64,000 nt of DNA from Planctomycetota bacterium (GCA_016873215.1 VGXU01000004.1:25191-89190), one strand, 5' to 3'. Counted from the stretch's first letter, positions 18,639 through 27,453 are shown. Translations and numbers: made by a program. The notes: generated by a model from the sequence alone, not told the origin.

Positions 18639-19175
18639 ATGAACAGTGGAATTCGACATTTTGTTTTCTTCGTTTTAATGATTGGGTTGGCGTATGCTTC
18701 CTGGGCGTATATGATTCGCCCTGCCGACGCGGTGCTGGCACAGCAGCGAGCGGCGCTGGAAGAAAAACAGGCCAAACTGGCCGAACTGGACAGTGCCGGC
18801 AGTACCGCCATGAGTCTCGATGAGCAGATTAAACAGGTGGAGCAGGCCATCCGGAAATTTGAAAGCAAACTGCCTCCCACAAGCCAGATTCACATGGTTC
18901 TGGAAAACGTCACGCTCCTTGCGCAAAAGCACGGGCTGACCCCGAAAACCATCAGTACGCTGAAAACATCTGAAAACAGCGGCTATATCGAACAGCCTCT
19001 GAAAATGGAATTGCAGGGCGATTTTAACTCCTATTACGCTTTTTTACTTGAACTGGAACGCATGGATCGTATTACCAAAATTCGTGAATTGATGCTCAAG
19101 AAAAAAGACAAATTTGAGGGGCAGGCCGAAGCAACTTTTGTAATGAGTATTTTCTTTATGGATCCAAAGATCTAA
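18639..19175 (+). CDS. pilO: PilO-like pilus assembly protein
   Basis: The protein has 178 residues: a transmembrane helix near 7-25, a coiled coil (AQQRAALEEKQAKLAELD), then a periplasmic domain with NSYYAFLLELERMDRITKI, the most conserved PilO stretch. PilO pairs with PilN in the inner membrane. The ATG at 18639 was chosen over an upstream TTG at 18612 because AAAGGAAA lies about 11 bases before it. Confidence 0.8.
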   Translation: MNSGIRHFVFFVLMIGLAYASWAYMIRPADAVLAQQRAALEEKQAKLAELDSAGSTAMSLDEQIKQVEQAIRKFESKLPPTSQIHMVLENVTLLAQKHGLTPKTISTLKTSENSGYIEQPLKMELQGDFNSYYAFLLELERMDRITKIRELMLKKKDKFEGQAEATFVMSIFFMDPKI

Positions 19176-19196
19176 AAAAGAGAGGAAACTGATATT

Positions 19197-19847
19197 ATGC
19201 TTTCGTTCCAGAAAGAAGAACAAAATGGTCCCGCCGTCAGGGGGACACAAACGCCTGAGGCCCGGCAGGAATCGTCTGCCGCACACAGCGAGGATTATCT
19301 GACGGTCGCCGGCCATAAGAAAAAGCTCAAACAAAGCACCATCATTCTAATCGCGGTGTTTGTCGTCGGAGCGTTTGGCGTCTGGATGATGATTCGAAAA
19401 GCCGTCCCTTCCGCTGCCGCTGCTGCTGCGCAGAAAAAAGATGAAGTGACTGAAATCGAAACAGCCGTCGCTCAGCTCAATGGGATGCAAAGCGAAGTCA
19501 GCAGCCAAATGAAAAATGTGACTGCGAGACTGAATCATTTGTCCGAAGTGGGACAAATTGCCGTGGAAGATTTGCGGAAAAATCCTTTTGCGCGAGTAAG
19601 GCTTGCCGACCAGACAAACGCCGATGATCCAATGCAGAAACAATTCGCCGAAGAACAAACGCGGAGAAATGCCGCCGGCCTGCAATTGTGGAGCATTACG
19701 GCTTCGCCCGTCGGCGCATGCTGTATGATTAACGATAAGCTCCTCCATCTGGGGGATAAAATAGAAGGTTTTTCCGTAAGGGAAATCAGAACCGCTTCGG
19801 TCATCGTGGAACAGAACGGAATAAAGGTGGAGTTAAAATTGGAATAA
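19197..19847 (+). CDS. PilP-like / GspC-type pilus component
   Basis: The protein has 216 residues, a single transmembrane helix near 45-63 and an Ala-rich linker. The C-terminal domain LQLWSITASPVGACCMINDKLLHLGDKIEGFSVREI resembles the beta-domain of PilP/GspC proteins that contacts the secretin. It has no lipobox, unlike classical PilP. Its last codon overlaps the next start (TAATG), so translation is coupled to the ATPase. Assignment rests on position and on the C-terminal pattern. Confidence 0.65.
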   Translation: MLSFQKEEQNGPAVRGTQTPEARQESSAAHSEDYLTVAGHKKKLKQSTIILIAVFVVGAFGVWMMIRKAVPSAAAAAAQKKDEVTEIETAVAQLNGMQSEVSSQMKNVTARLNHLSEVGQIAVEDLRKNPFARVRLADQTNADDPMQKQFAEEQTRRNAAGLQLWSITASPVGACCMINDKLLHLGDKIEGFSVREIRTASVIVEQNGIKVELKLE

Positions 19848-21691
19848 TGCGGCGATTATTTGGAAAAAAACAGAGGCAGGAAGAGGTCCTCATCTCCTTG
19901 GATGAACAGATGGGGCTTAGCGATCTGGCGCCGGGGCTGCGAAATCTCTATGCCCCCGAAGCGCAGACTAAAACCCGCATGCGGGATTTGGCGGATATCC
20001 TCCTCGAACAACAAGTGCTTTCTACTCAGCAGATTGAAACCCTGCGGGCCGAACAGCAGCGCGGCGCTGTCGATATCGAAAAATACCTGCAGAAACTGGG
20101 TATTTCTATGGCGGACGTCCTTGCGGCAAAGGCCCGGCTGTATGGTTTTGAATTCCGCCGAATCACACCCGAAGAAGTCGAAAAAGAAGCCTTCGAAAAA
20201 CTTGAACTTTACTATATTCGCAGCAACCTGATGTTGCCCATCGCCATTAAAGGCGGGGTTTTGATTGTGGGAACCACGGATCCGTCCAATGTGTTCGGCA
20301 TTGACGATGTCAAACGGCACGTTGAAATGCCGGTCGATGTGGTCGTCTGCTGTGAGGAGGACATCGTCGCCGTCTGCGACAAATTTGACGAAAGCAAACA
20401 AATCAATTACGACGTCGATGAAATCATGGGTGATATGGGCGAGATTGAACTGGTCGAAAATGCCGACCAGGTCAACATCGAAGACCTCGAAAAAAGCGCC
20501 GGTGAGTCCCCCGTCATTAAATTTGTCAATTATATGCTCAGCAACGCTCTCCATGAAAGCGCCAGCGATATTCATATTGAACCCAAGGAAAAATATACCC
20601 AGATTCGTTATCGTGTCGATGGCATACTTTTTGATTCGATGCAGGCGCCGGCCAGAATGCATCCGGCTATTGTCTCACGCCTGAAAATTATGGCCAAGCT
20701 TGATATCGCCGAACGCCGTGTCCCGCAGGATGGCAAAATCGCCGTCATTATGGGCGGGCGAGGCATCGACCTGCGCGTTTCCATTCTGCCCTGCAGCCAC
20801 GGCGAAAAAGTCGTCATCCGCCTGCTCGACAGTAAAAGCATTCTGCTGGGTCTGGACCAGAGCGGTATGGAGGCGCGGATTCTCGAAGCATTTCTGCAGC
20901 AGGTTAAGATGCCGCACGGCATTCTGCTTGTCACCGGACCGACCGGCTCCGGTAAAAGTACCACGCTATACTCGGCCCTGGCGCAGATGGAAAGCAGAAC
21001 GACCAATATCTCCACCGTCGAAGACCCTGTCGAATACAACCTCGATTACTGTAACCAGGTTCATGTCAATGAAAAAACAGGTCTCACCTTTGCCGCGGCC
21101 CTGCGGAGTCTGCTGCGGCAGGACCCGGATATTATAATGATCGGCGAAATCCGTGACAACGAAACCGCACGCATCGCCGTCCAGGCGGCCCTGACAGGCC
21201 ACCTCGTGCTTTCGACACTGCACACCAACGATGCGCCCAGCAGTATCTCAAGACTCGTCAATATCGGCGTCGAGCCGTATCTAATTGCCGCTTCGCTCAA
21301 CGCCGTTATCGCCCAGCGGCTTATCCGCAAAATCTGTACCCATTGCAAGGAACCCTGTCCCGCACCGGACAACCTGCGAAAACATCTGGATAAGGCCGGA
21401 ATTGACCCTTCTCAGGTCTTTCACGGAAAAGGCTGCGACCAGTGCAGAAACAGCGGCTACGCCGGCAGAGCCGGTATATTTGAATTGCTTGTCGTGGATG
21501 AAAAATTCCGCGAAATGATTAATACCGATACGTCCGTCTCAAATATGCGCAAGGCATTTATGGCCAGCGGCTGGCCCGGCCTTTTTGAAGACGGTTTGGC
21601 CAAGGTCAAGAAGGGAATAACTACCATTGAAGAAGTTCTTCGCGTTACCGAAGTCTCCGGCGGTCTCGGCGATGATATTCTCAAAAGCTAA
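19847..21691 (+). CDS. pilB: Type IV pilus extension ATPase (PilB/MshE/GspE family)
   Basis: The 614-residue cytoplasmic hexameric ATPase powers pilus assembly. The N-terminal MshE/GspE-N domain (about 40-190) contains LAAKARLYGFEF. Walker A GPTGSGKST is at 364-372; the Asp box (STVEDPVEY) and Walker B DPDIIMIGEIRD follow, then the His box LTGHLVLSTLHTND. The zinc site is built from CTHCKEPC and, further on, CDQCRNSGY. These features exclude the retraction subgroup. The pilT gene follows. Confidence 0.93.
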   Translation: MRRLFGKKQRQEEVLISLDEQMGLSDLAPGLRNLYAPEAQTKTRMRDLADILLEQQVLSTQQIETLRAEQQRGAVDIEKYLQKLGISMADVLAAKARLYGFEFRRITPEEVEKEAFEKLELYYIRSNLMLPIAIKGGVLIVGTTDPSNVFGIDDVKRHVEMPVDVVVCCEEDIVAVCDKFDESKQINYDVDEIMGDMGEIELVENADQVNIEDLEKSAGESPVIKFVNYMLSNALHESASDIHIEPKEKYTQIRYRVDGILFDSMQAPARMHPAIVSRLKIMAKLDIAERRVPQDGKIAVIMGGRGIDLRVSILPCSHGEKVVIRLLDSKSILLGLDQSGMEARILEAFLQQVKMPHGILLVTGPTGSGKSTTLYSALAQMESRTTNISTVEDPVEYNLDYCNQVHVNEKTGLTFAAALRSLLRQDPDIIMIGEIRDNETARIAVQAALTGHLVLSTLHTNDAPSSISRLVNIGVEPYLIAASLNAVIAQRLIRKICTHCKEPCPAPDNLRKHLDKAGIDPSQVFHGKGCDQCRNSGYAGRAGIFELLVVDEKFREMINTDTSVSNMRKAFMASGWPGLFEDGLAKVKKGITTIEEVLRVTEVSGGLGDDILKS

Positions 21692-21732
21692 CCTCAGATA
21701 GATAAAATGATGCTATCAGGAAGGAAACAGTC

Positions 21733-22839
21733 ATGTTTGACATAAAACAGATTTTGATGGAGGCTGTTCAGAAGGGTGCGTCCGATGTGCATATCAATAC
21801 CGAAATGCCCCCGATTATGCGTATCAATACTGAATTGGTTGCGATGGAACTGCCTGAAGTGGACCCCGAATCCGCCCGGCAAATAGTGTTGCAGATGGTC
21901 AGCGAAGAAAAATACAAAGTCTTCGAGAAAAATCGCGACCTCGATTTTTCCACAATGATTGAAGACGGCAGCCGTTTTCGCGTCAACGCCCACTGGCAGA
22001 GAGATAACATCGCGATTTCCTTTCGTGCGATTTCCAGCCGTATTCCCGACATTGACGAACTGCACCTGCCGCCCATCGTCAAGGAATTAACGGACCTGCC
22101 GCGCGGCCTCGTCCTGGTCACTGGACACACCGGCTCGGGGAAGAGTACCTCCCTGGCGGCGATGATTAACATCATCAACCGCAAATACCATCGTCGTATT
22201 ATCACCCTTGAGGATCCTGTGGAATATATGATCAAAAACAAGTCCTGTATGGTCGAGCAGCGTGAAATCGGCTCGGATTGCACCTCCTTCGCCTCAGGCC
22301 TCAGGCATGTCCTCCGGCAGGACCCCGACGTGATTCTCGTCGGTGAAATGCGAGACCTCGAAACCACCAGTTCAACTATCACTGCCGCGGAAACCGGACA
22401 TCTGGTCTTAAGCACGCTGCACACCATCAACGCCTCTCAGACCGTGGAGCGTATCATTGATGTTTATCCCGCCGCTCAGCAGAATCAGATTCGGGCGATG
22501 CTTTCCAACACCCTCCAGGCCGTTGTTTCACAGACTCTTTTCAAGAGAGTCGATCAGCCCGGAATGGTGCCCTGCGTGGAAATCCTGCTCTGCACGTCCG
22601 CCGTACGCAACTGCATTCGGGAAAACCGGATTTACGAGATTCCCAATATTATTGAGACATCCCGCAGGGTCGGCATGCAGACCATGGACTTCAGTATCCA
22701 GCAAATGTACACCGCTGGCTACATCGACCGCAGTGAAGCCATCCTGCGCGCCAGCAATCCCGGCAAGATGGAACGTCTTTTAGCTCCCGCCCCAGGTCAG
22801 AAACAGCCGTCCGAAATGGTCAGCGCCGCAACAGAATAA
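21733..22839 (+). CDS. pilT: Type IV pilus retraction ATPase
   Basis: The 368-residue protein matches PilT length. Walker A GHTGSGKST is at 131-139; Walker B is DPDVILVGEMRDLETT, with the PilT-type AETGHLVLSTLHT after it. It lacks the cysteine zinc site of extension ATPases. The C-terminal AIRNxIREN motif of PilT appears as AVRNCIRENRIYEIPN. It is expected to drive pilus retraction. Its stop codon lies in an 18-bp tandem duplication. AAGGAAA precedes the ATG. Confidence 0.92.
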   Translation: MFDIKQILMEAVQKGASDVHINTEMPPIMRINTELVAMELPEVDPESARQIVLQMVSEEKYKVFEKNRDLDFSTMIEDGSRFRVNAHWQRDNIAISFRAISSRIPDIDELHLPPIVKELTDLPRGLVLVTGHTGSGKSTSLAAMINIINRKYHRRIITLEDPVEYMIKNKSCMVEQREIGSDCTSFASGLRHVLRQDPDVILVGEMRDLETTSSTITAAETGHLVLSTLHTINASQTVERIIDVYPAAQQNQIRAMLSNTLQAVVSQTLFKRVDQPGMVPCVEILLCTSAVRNCIRENRIYEIPNIIETSRRVGMQTMDFSIQQMYTAGYIDRSEAILRASNPGKMERLLAPAPGQKQPSEMVSAATE

Positions 22840-22860
22840 GAAGCCGCAACAGAATAAGAA
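22825..22860 (+). repeat. 18-bp perfect tandem duplication at the pilT stop codon
   Basis: GCCGCAACAGAATAAGAA occurs twice in direct succession (22825-22842 and 22843-22860). The first copy includes the pilT stop TAA, and the second extends the spacer to pilC. Confidence 0.95.
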
Positions 22861-22872
22861 AAGGGAAAAATT

Positions 22873-24018
22873 ATGGCTCTGTTTACGTCACAGTCAACAG
22901 CGAAAAGTGCCCCTGCGGCGGCCCATTCCGGCCGCCAACCGCAGTGGCAGGGTGTCAATATTTCTTTCGATTTCGGACCGAGTAAAAAAGACATCCTCAA
23001 CTTTACCAATCAGTTGGCCGTTATGGTGCGTGCCGGAATCAGTCTTCAGGATGCGCTGGAATCCATCGGAAACCAGATTCCAAAACAAAAATTCCGTGCC
23101 GTCGTTCTCGACCTCAAAAGTCAGATTGAAGGCGGCGAATGTTTTTCACGGGCGCTGGCACGTTATCCCGATATCTTCGGCAATCTCTACGTAAATATGA
23201 TTGCTGCCGCCGAAATCTCAGGCTCAATGAGCGCCATGCTGCAGCAGCTCGTCGCGTATCTCGACCAGGAATCCGAAACACGCAGTCAAATCATCGGGGC
23301 AATGGTCTATCCTGCCATTATCGCCACCATGGCGGTATCCTGCGTCACGTTCCTGCTGATATTTGTACTGCCGCGTTTTCTGCTCGTTTTCGCCGGTAAG
23401 GAAGACCTCCTGCCGGCCCCAACAAAACTGATTATGGCCCTCAGCGGAGGGTTGCGCCATTACTGGTTTATTATTTTTCCTGCTATTGCCGCCGTCATTC
23501 TGGGGTTCTGGTATCTCACGCACAGAACCGACGCCGGAAAATTCTGGTGGGACAAAATTAAGCTGCGCATCCCATTGCTGGGGACACTGTGCCGCAGTTT
23601 ATACATTACGCGCAGTATGCACACGATGGGTGTCCTGACCAACGCCGGCGTGCCGATTCTCGATACCATTTCCATCACGGCGCTTATTTCCGGAAACATT
23701 CTTTATGAAAGAATGTGGAGGGGCGTTCACGAAGCCGTCCGGCAGGGTAAAAAAATCGCCGTCAGTCTGGCCGAATACGATCTCATGCCCTCCAATGTCG
23801 TACAGATGATTCAGTCCGGCGAAGAATCGGGGTCCCTCGGCGAAGTTCTCAAGGATATTGCCGAGTTCTACGCCCGCCAGCTCAGGACGGTCATTAAAGC
23901 CGCTACCAGTATGATTGAACCGCTGATGATTGTTATGATGGGCGTTCTCGTCGGATTTATCGCCATGAGTATCATTTTGCCCATTTTCAAAATGTCCAGC
24001 GTCGTCACCAGCGGCTAA
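22873..24018 (+). CDS. pilC: Type IV pilus inner-membrane platform protein
   Basis: The protein has 381 residues with two GspF domains and three transmembrane regions (around 145-170, 200-220 and 350-375). The conserved FTNQLAVMVRAGISLQDALE opening and ISGSMSAMLQQLVAYLDQE are in the first domain; MHTMGVLTNAGVPILDTI and SGEESGSLGEVLKDIAEFY are in the second. It is the platform turned by PilB/PilT. AAAGGGAAAAA precedes the ATG. Confidence 0.92.
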   Translation: MALFTSQSTAKSAPAAAHSGRQPQWQGVNISFDFGPSKKDILNFTNQLAVMVRAGISLQDALESIGNQIPKQKFRAVVLDLKSQIEGGECFSRALARYPDIFGNLYVNMIAAAEISGSMSAMLQQLVAYLDQESETRSQIIGAMVYPAIIATMAVSCVTFLLIFVLPRFLLVFAGKEDLLPAPTKLIMALSGGLRHYWFIIFPAIAAVILGFWYLTHRTDAGKFWWDKIKLRIPLLGTLCRSLYITRSMHTMGVLTNAGVPILDTISITALISGNILYERMWRGVHEAVRQGKKIAVSLAEYDLMPSNVVQMIQSGEESGSLGEVLKDIAEFYARQLRTVIKAATSMIEPLMIVMMGVLVGFIAMSIILPIFKMSSVVTSG

Positions 24019-24040
24019 TGTATCCCAAGGAGATAGAATT

Positions 24041-24481
24041 ATGAAATCACGATTCGTTAAGGCTAACGCGAAACCACGCGGCTTTACGCTTGTAGAAGTG
24101 CTGATGGCGGCAATGTTGATCGGCCTGGCCATTACGGCCCTGGTCGCTTCCAGCGGAGCGTTCACTCTCTATAATGCCATGGGTGTGGACCTCAGCACCG
24201 CCGAGTTTCTCATCGAGGAAATCCGCGAACTGACCGCGCCGGTTTTGTTTGCCGACCTTGGCCCTTATAATGGACAAACATACTCTCCGCCCAGAGACGC
24301 CAATGGAGACAATTTGTCGGACTTCAGCGCCTATAGACAGGTCATTACCGTAGGATATGTCAACCCAGCCAACCTGACTCAGACTTCTGTGACTGCAACG
24401 GACCTGCGCCGCGTGACGGTCACTATTACCAAAGCCGGACGAACCATTACTTCCGCAAGCTGGATTCGCGCAAAATATTAG
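24041..24481 (+). CDS. Prepilin-like protein (type IV pilin N-terminus)
   Basis: The protein has 146 residues. The prepilin signal is clear: a basic leader ending KPRG, then FTLVEVLMAAMLIGLAITALVA with Glu5 of the mature form. Prepilin peptidase would cut after Gly14. The remaining region is short and Gly/Pro-rich with no known domain, closest in style to minor pilins of the PilV/GspI type. AAGGAG precedes the ATG. Whether it is a pilus subunit or an assembly initiator is not visible. Confidence 0.82.
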   Translation: MKSRFVKANAKPRGFTLVEVLMAAMLIGLAITALVASSGAFTLYNAMGVDLSTAEFLIEEIRELTAPVLFADLGPYNGQTYSPPRDANGDNLSDFSAYRQVITVGYVNPANLTQTSVTATDLRRVTVTITKAGRTITSASWIRAKY

Positions 24482-24484
24482 GTT

Positions 24485-24509
24485 TTGTAGGGTGGGCTTT
24501 TAGCCCGCC
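24485..24509. repeat. Hairpin repeat TTGTAGGGTGGGCT-TTT-AGCCCGCC
   Basis: An 8-bp stem lies between the two prepilin genes. A related copy is at 50415-50437. It may act as a processing or attenuation hairpin. Confidence 0.6.
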
Positions 24510-24536
24510 AATTTTCTTTTCAAAAAGGTATCGATT

Positions 24537-25067
24537 ATGAGAATAACTCACAAACAAAACGGCTTTACCATCATCGAAATGCTGATGGCGCTGGTAATTT
24601 TGGCGATGGTGATGACGGCGATGGCCGTTGCACTTGACGCTTCCGTCATCAACTTCAAGGCCAACGAAAGCATCTCCAAAACATCCAACGCTGCCCGCGC
24701 GGCACTGCTGCGGATGACGACGGAACTTCGCACCGCCGCCGCCGTGGCAACGATCGGCGTTGGCTCCGGCTTTGACCCCGCGGACCTTTCCAAATGCAGT
24801 CTGACGGCCGTGGACCCCGACGGGTCCACGCGGAATATCGCCTATCGTTTCAGCGCCGCCGACCACATCCTCTATCTGGACTCCGGCGGCAATTCATATC
24901 CCCTGTGCAAAAACGTCGCTGCCGCGACGTTCAATCGGGCTATTGTCCCCGCAAGCAATCCCGTGGCCGTCCGCAACGTGCGAATTGTCCTGACGCTGAC
25001 CGATGACAAGGGTGCCAACCCCCGCATCTTCGCCGCCGCCGCCGTCATCCGCAAAAACCTCAATTGA
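24537..25067 (+). CDS. Prepilin-like protein (type IV pilin N-terminus)
   Basis: The protein has 176 residues. The leader MRITHKQNG is followed by FTIIEMLMALVILAMVMTA, a class III prepilin signal with cleavage after Gly9 and Glu5 in place. The helix continues through NFKANESISKTSNAARAALLRM. The C-terminal part resembles GspJ/PilW-type minor pilins (RFSAADHILYL). It is the last gene of the pilus operon. Confidence 0.82.
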   Translation: MRITHKQNGFTIIEMLMALVILAMVMTAMAVALDASVINFKANESISKTSNAARAALLRMTTELRTAAAVATIGVGSGFDPADLSKCSLTAVDPDGSTRNIAYRFSAADHILYLDSGGNSYPLCKNVAAATFNRAIVPASNPVAVRNVRIVLTLTDDKGANPRIFAAAAVIRKNLN

Positions 25068-25184
25068 CATTCCTGCAATCGAAAGTTATCCAGTGCCTCC
25101 AGTCACGGGAATGCTGCGAGATAGTCGAGCGTGCCATTGTAATCCTACATAGCCGCACAGGAACGAAAATGGGAAATGAAGCAG

Positions 25185-25259
25185 GGTGGAAGAGGGGATT
25201 CGAACCCCCGACCCTTAGAACCACAATCTAATGCTCTAACCAGCTGAGCTACTTCCACC
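25185..25259 (-). tRNA. tRNA-His (anticodon GTG)
   Basis: A full cloverleaf is read on the minus strand: acceptor GTGGAAG/CTTCCAC, preceded by the extra G at -1 that pairs with C73, which is typical of histidine tRNA. The D-arm is AGCTCAGCTGGTTAGAGC, the anticodon stem TTAGA/TCTAA has loop TTGTGGT, and the T-arm is GGGGGTTCGAATCCCC. The CCA end is not encoded. Confidence 0.95.
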
Positions 25260-25670
25260 ATTAAAAGTCAAAAATCCGGGTTCCCGCCTGTGCGGGAACA
25301 ACAAGATCGCCAATTAGTTGACTATGACGTAGCCGATTGTAGCCGGGCGGCGGGGAATTGTCAAGGTCGGGAATCGGGGCATAAAACGGGCTCTTAGTTT
25401 TAAGTTTCGACCTGATTTTTGAGGGATATCAGTAATTTTACCATTAATGGACAAATGTTGTCCCTTGAAACATCAAAGAAATATTCCTATCGAAATGAGA
25501 ATTATCCATGAAGATTGAAACGGATAAAGACCGATAAGAATACTTCTGGATGTTAAAAAATGGCTTTTGTGCGATACTTACTACAGAGAAATGTTGATTT
25601 AACGGCCGGGGTATCGCTTTCAATGTCCGGGCGTTATTTGTGGGCATATTAGAGAAAGACGGTATGAATT
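25260..25670. other. Spacer between tRNA-His and the recombinase remnant
   Basis: No gene is seen in 411 bases. It holds a small perfect palindrome GTTCCCGC-CTGT-GCGGGAAC at 25280-25299, related to the interspersed repeat family, and then AT-rich unremarkable sequence. Confidence 0.5.
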
Positions 25671-26142
25671 ATGAAAGAATCTCTAACGAAAGAGTATCTG
25701 TGGCATCTTGAAAACAGCCGGCATCGGAGTCCCAATACGCTGGAGTCATTATTCGGCAGACGAGAAAACACTGTCTATCTGTAAGCCAGGGCGTAAGACG
25801 AGAATCATATTTCTTCCCGAGCAGGCGGCGACCATTCTTCAGGATTATTTGTCTGCGCGTCGGCAGAGAACCGAGGGATGTACCCTGGCGATGGAGCGTT
25901 TGTTTCTGAACCGGGATTGCGGGTCTTTGACGGTGCGCAGCATTCGCAGGAAACTCAAACAATACAGCCGAGACGCGGGGCTTTCATTTATCGTCACGCC
26001 GGAAATGCTCCGTCGAAGCCATGCGGTTAAGATGCTGCGGCAGGGCGTTGGGCTGGAAGAACTGGCCCGGCAGTTGGGGTATTTTTCCGCAACAGCGCTC
26101 AAGCAGCAGGTGGAATTAAACGAAATTCCTACTCCGCCTTAG
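25671..26142 (+). pseudogene. Tyrosine recombinase (integrase) remnant with internal deletion
   Basis: Two overlapping frames carry the two ends of one integrase. Frame one (ATG 25671 to TAA 25784) reads KEYLWHLENSRHRSPNTLES, the usual N-terminal core-binding helix motif. Frame two (to 26142) reads IRWSHYSADEKTLSICKPGRKTR, then TPEMLRRSHAVKMLRQGVGLEELARQLGY, the C-terminal catalytic domain. They meet on the same bases ACGCTGGAGTCA, coding TLES in one frame and RWSH in the other, which suggests a deletion between short direct repeats. The catalytic His of HxxR is Glu, the later His is Tyr, and the final Tyr is absent. The remnant lies 410 bases from tRNA-His, a common integration target. Confidence 0.6.
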
Positions 26143-26193
26143 AAGCTTTTAATAGCTCTGCGCGGTTGCCTTTTTCAGCGATTCAAAACGCCG

Positions 26194-26285
26194 GGCCAGA
26201 CCGCACTTAAAGAAGCTGTTTTTGCCTCTACGACCAGCACGCCTACGGCATCTTCGCCGCCGCCCTGAAAAAACTGAACATATGA
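26194..26285 (+). pseudogene. 3' fragment of a macro-domain gene, with one frameshift
   Basis: The C-terminal codons of a macro-domain protein are preserved: first LKEAVF, then, after loss of one T in a T-run at 26219-26223, CLYDQHAYGIFAAALKKLN and a stop. This equals the C-terminus of the intact macro-domain protein coded at 38444-38971, and the DNA is nearly identical in the last 30 bases. Nothing of the catalytic part is left. Confidence 0.75.
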
Positions 26286-26331
26286 TTCTCTTTTTCTTTC
26301 TTCTTGTCGGATTTTCTGCTATCCTGTCAGT

Positions 26332-27453
26332 ATGAAAACAGAAGTTCTCAAATGGACAAAAGGCAATCAGGAAAGGATTGTCCGCTCAGTCGTGCGGCTC
26401 CTTGACAACGGCGGTCTTGCGGCGATTCCGACCGAGACGGTCTATGGGCTGGCCTGCCGGGCCGAACCGGCGGCGATTCGACGATTGGACAAAATCAAGG
26501 CCCGCGCCGAAGGCAAACGCTACTCGCTGCATATCGCCGGCCCCGACGATATTTCCCGCTACGTCCCCAGCCTTGGCCCCCGTGCCAAAGCCCTCGTGCG
26601 AAAAGGACTGCCGGGACCGATTACGCTGGTCTGCGAATTGTCCGGTCAGGATCTGGAAGACCAGAAAAAAAAGCTGGGTCAGGAAGTCTTTTCTGTTCTG
26701 TATGAAAACGGAACGATTGGCATTCGCTGTCCGGATAATGATGCCGCCAGTCGTATTCTCTCAGAAACCGTCTGGCCGATTGTCGCCCCCAGCGCCAATC
26801 CTTCAGGACAGGAACCGGCGACCACGGTACAAAAAGTTCTCGACTATTTCAATGGACAAATCGAATTGGTCGTGGACGGCGGTGAGGAAGCCTGCCGGCA
26901 TCAACAAAACAGCACCGTGGTAAAAATCTCTGCCGTGGGCATTGACGTACTGCGGGAAGGAGTCCTGAGTAAAGAAGAAATCGGACGGTTATCGACGGTA
27001 AGGATCGCTTTTGTCTGTACCGGCAACACCTGCCGCAGTCCGATGGCTCAGGCCTTTGCGGCAAAATATGTAGCAGATAAAATATCTTGTAAGGTTGACG
27101 AAATCGAGGTTTTGGGTTATATAATAGAATCCTTTGGCATTTCTGCTTATGATGGTTGCCCGGCCAGCCGGGAAGCTGTAACTGTCTTGCGGAATAAAGG
27201 GTTATCACTGGACGACCATCGCAGTCGGTTATTAACCAGACAGGATATCCGGCAAGCTGACTTGATTTTTGTGATGGCACAGCATCATCGGGATGCGATT
27301 CTGGCGATGGATAAACATGCCGGTAAAAGAGTTTTTTTGCTCGATTCGACAGGCGATGTTTCAGACCCGATTGGGCTGGGAACAGAGGAATACCGGGCCT
27401 GTGCCGAACGAATTGAGCGTGCTGTAGAAGACCGAATGAAGGAAATACTATGA
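26332..27453 (+). CDS. Fusion of Sua5/YrdC threonylcarbamoyl-AMP synthase with a YwlE-like phosphatase
   Basis: The protein has 373 residues. Residues 1 to about 205 are the Sua5/YrdC domain: PTETVYGLACRA (32-43), KIKARAEGKRYSLHI, APSANPSGQEPATT and STVVKI. It makes threonylcarbamoyl-AMP for the t6A modification of ANN-decoding tRNAs. Residues 223-373 are a low-molecular-weight phosphatase: P-loop CTGNTCRSPMA with Cys229 and Arg235, and the acid Asp in SDPIGLG. Thr233 sits where tyrosine phosphatases usually have Ile; in Bacillus YwlE this Thr marks protein-arginine phosphatases. The stop overlaps the rpiB start (ATGA). The order Sua5, YwlE, RpiB matches the ywlC-ywlE-ywlF region of Bacillus. 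Confidence 0.88.
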   Translation: MKTEVLKWTKGNQERIVRSVVRLLDNGGLAAIPTETVYGLACRAEPAAIRRLDKIKARAEGKRYSLHIAGPDDISRYVPSLGPRAKALVRKGLPGPITLVCELSGQDLEDQKKKLGQEVFSVLYENGTIGIRCPDNDAASRILSETVWPIVAPSANPSGQEPATTVQKVLDYFNGQIELVVDGGEEACRHQQNSTVVKISAVGIDVLREGVLSKEEIGRLSTVRIAFVCTGNTCRSPMAQAFAAKYVADKISCKVDEIEVLGYIIESFGISAYDGCPASREAVTVLRNKGLSLDDHRSRLLTRQDIRQADLIFVMAQHHRDAILAMDKHAGKRVFLLDSTGDVSDPIGLGTEEYRACAERIERAVEDRMKEIL

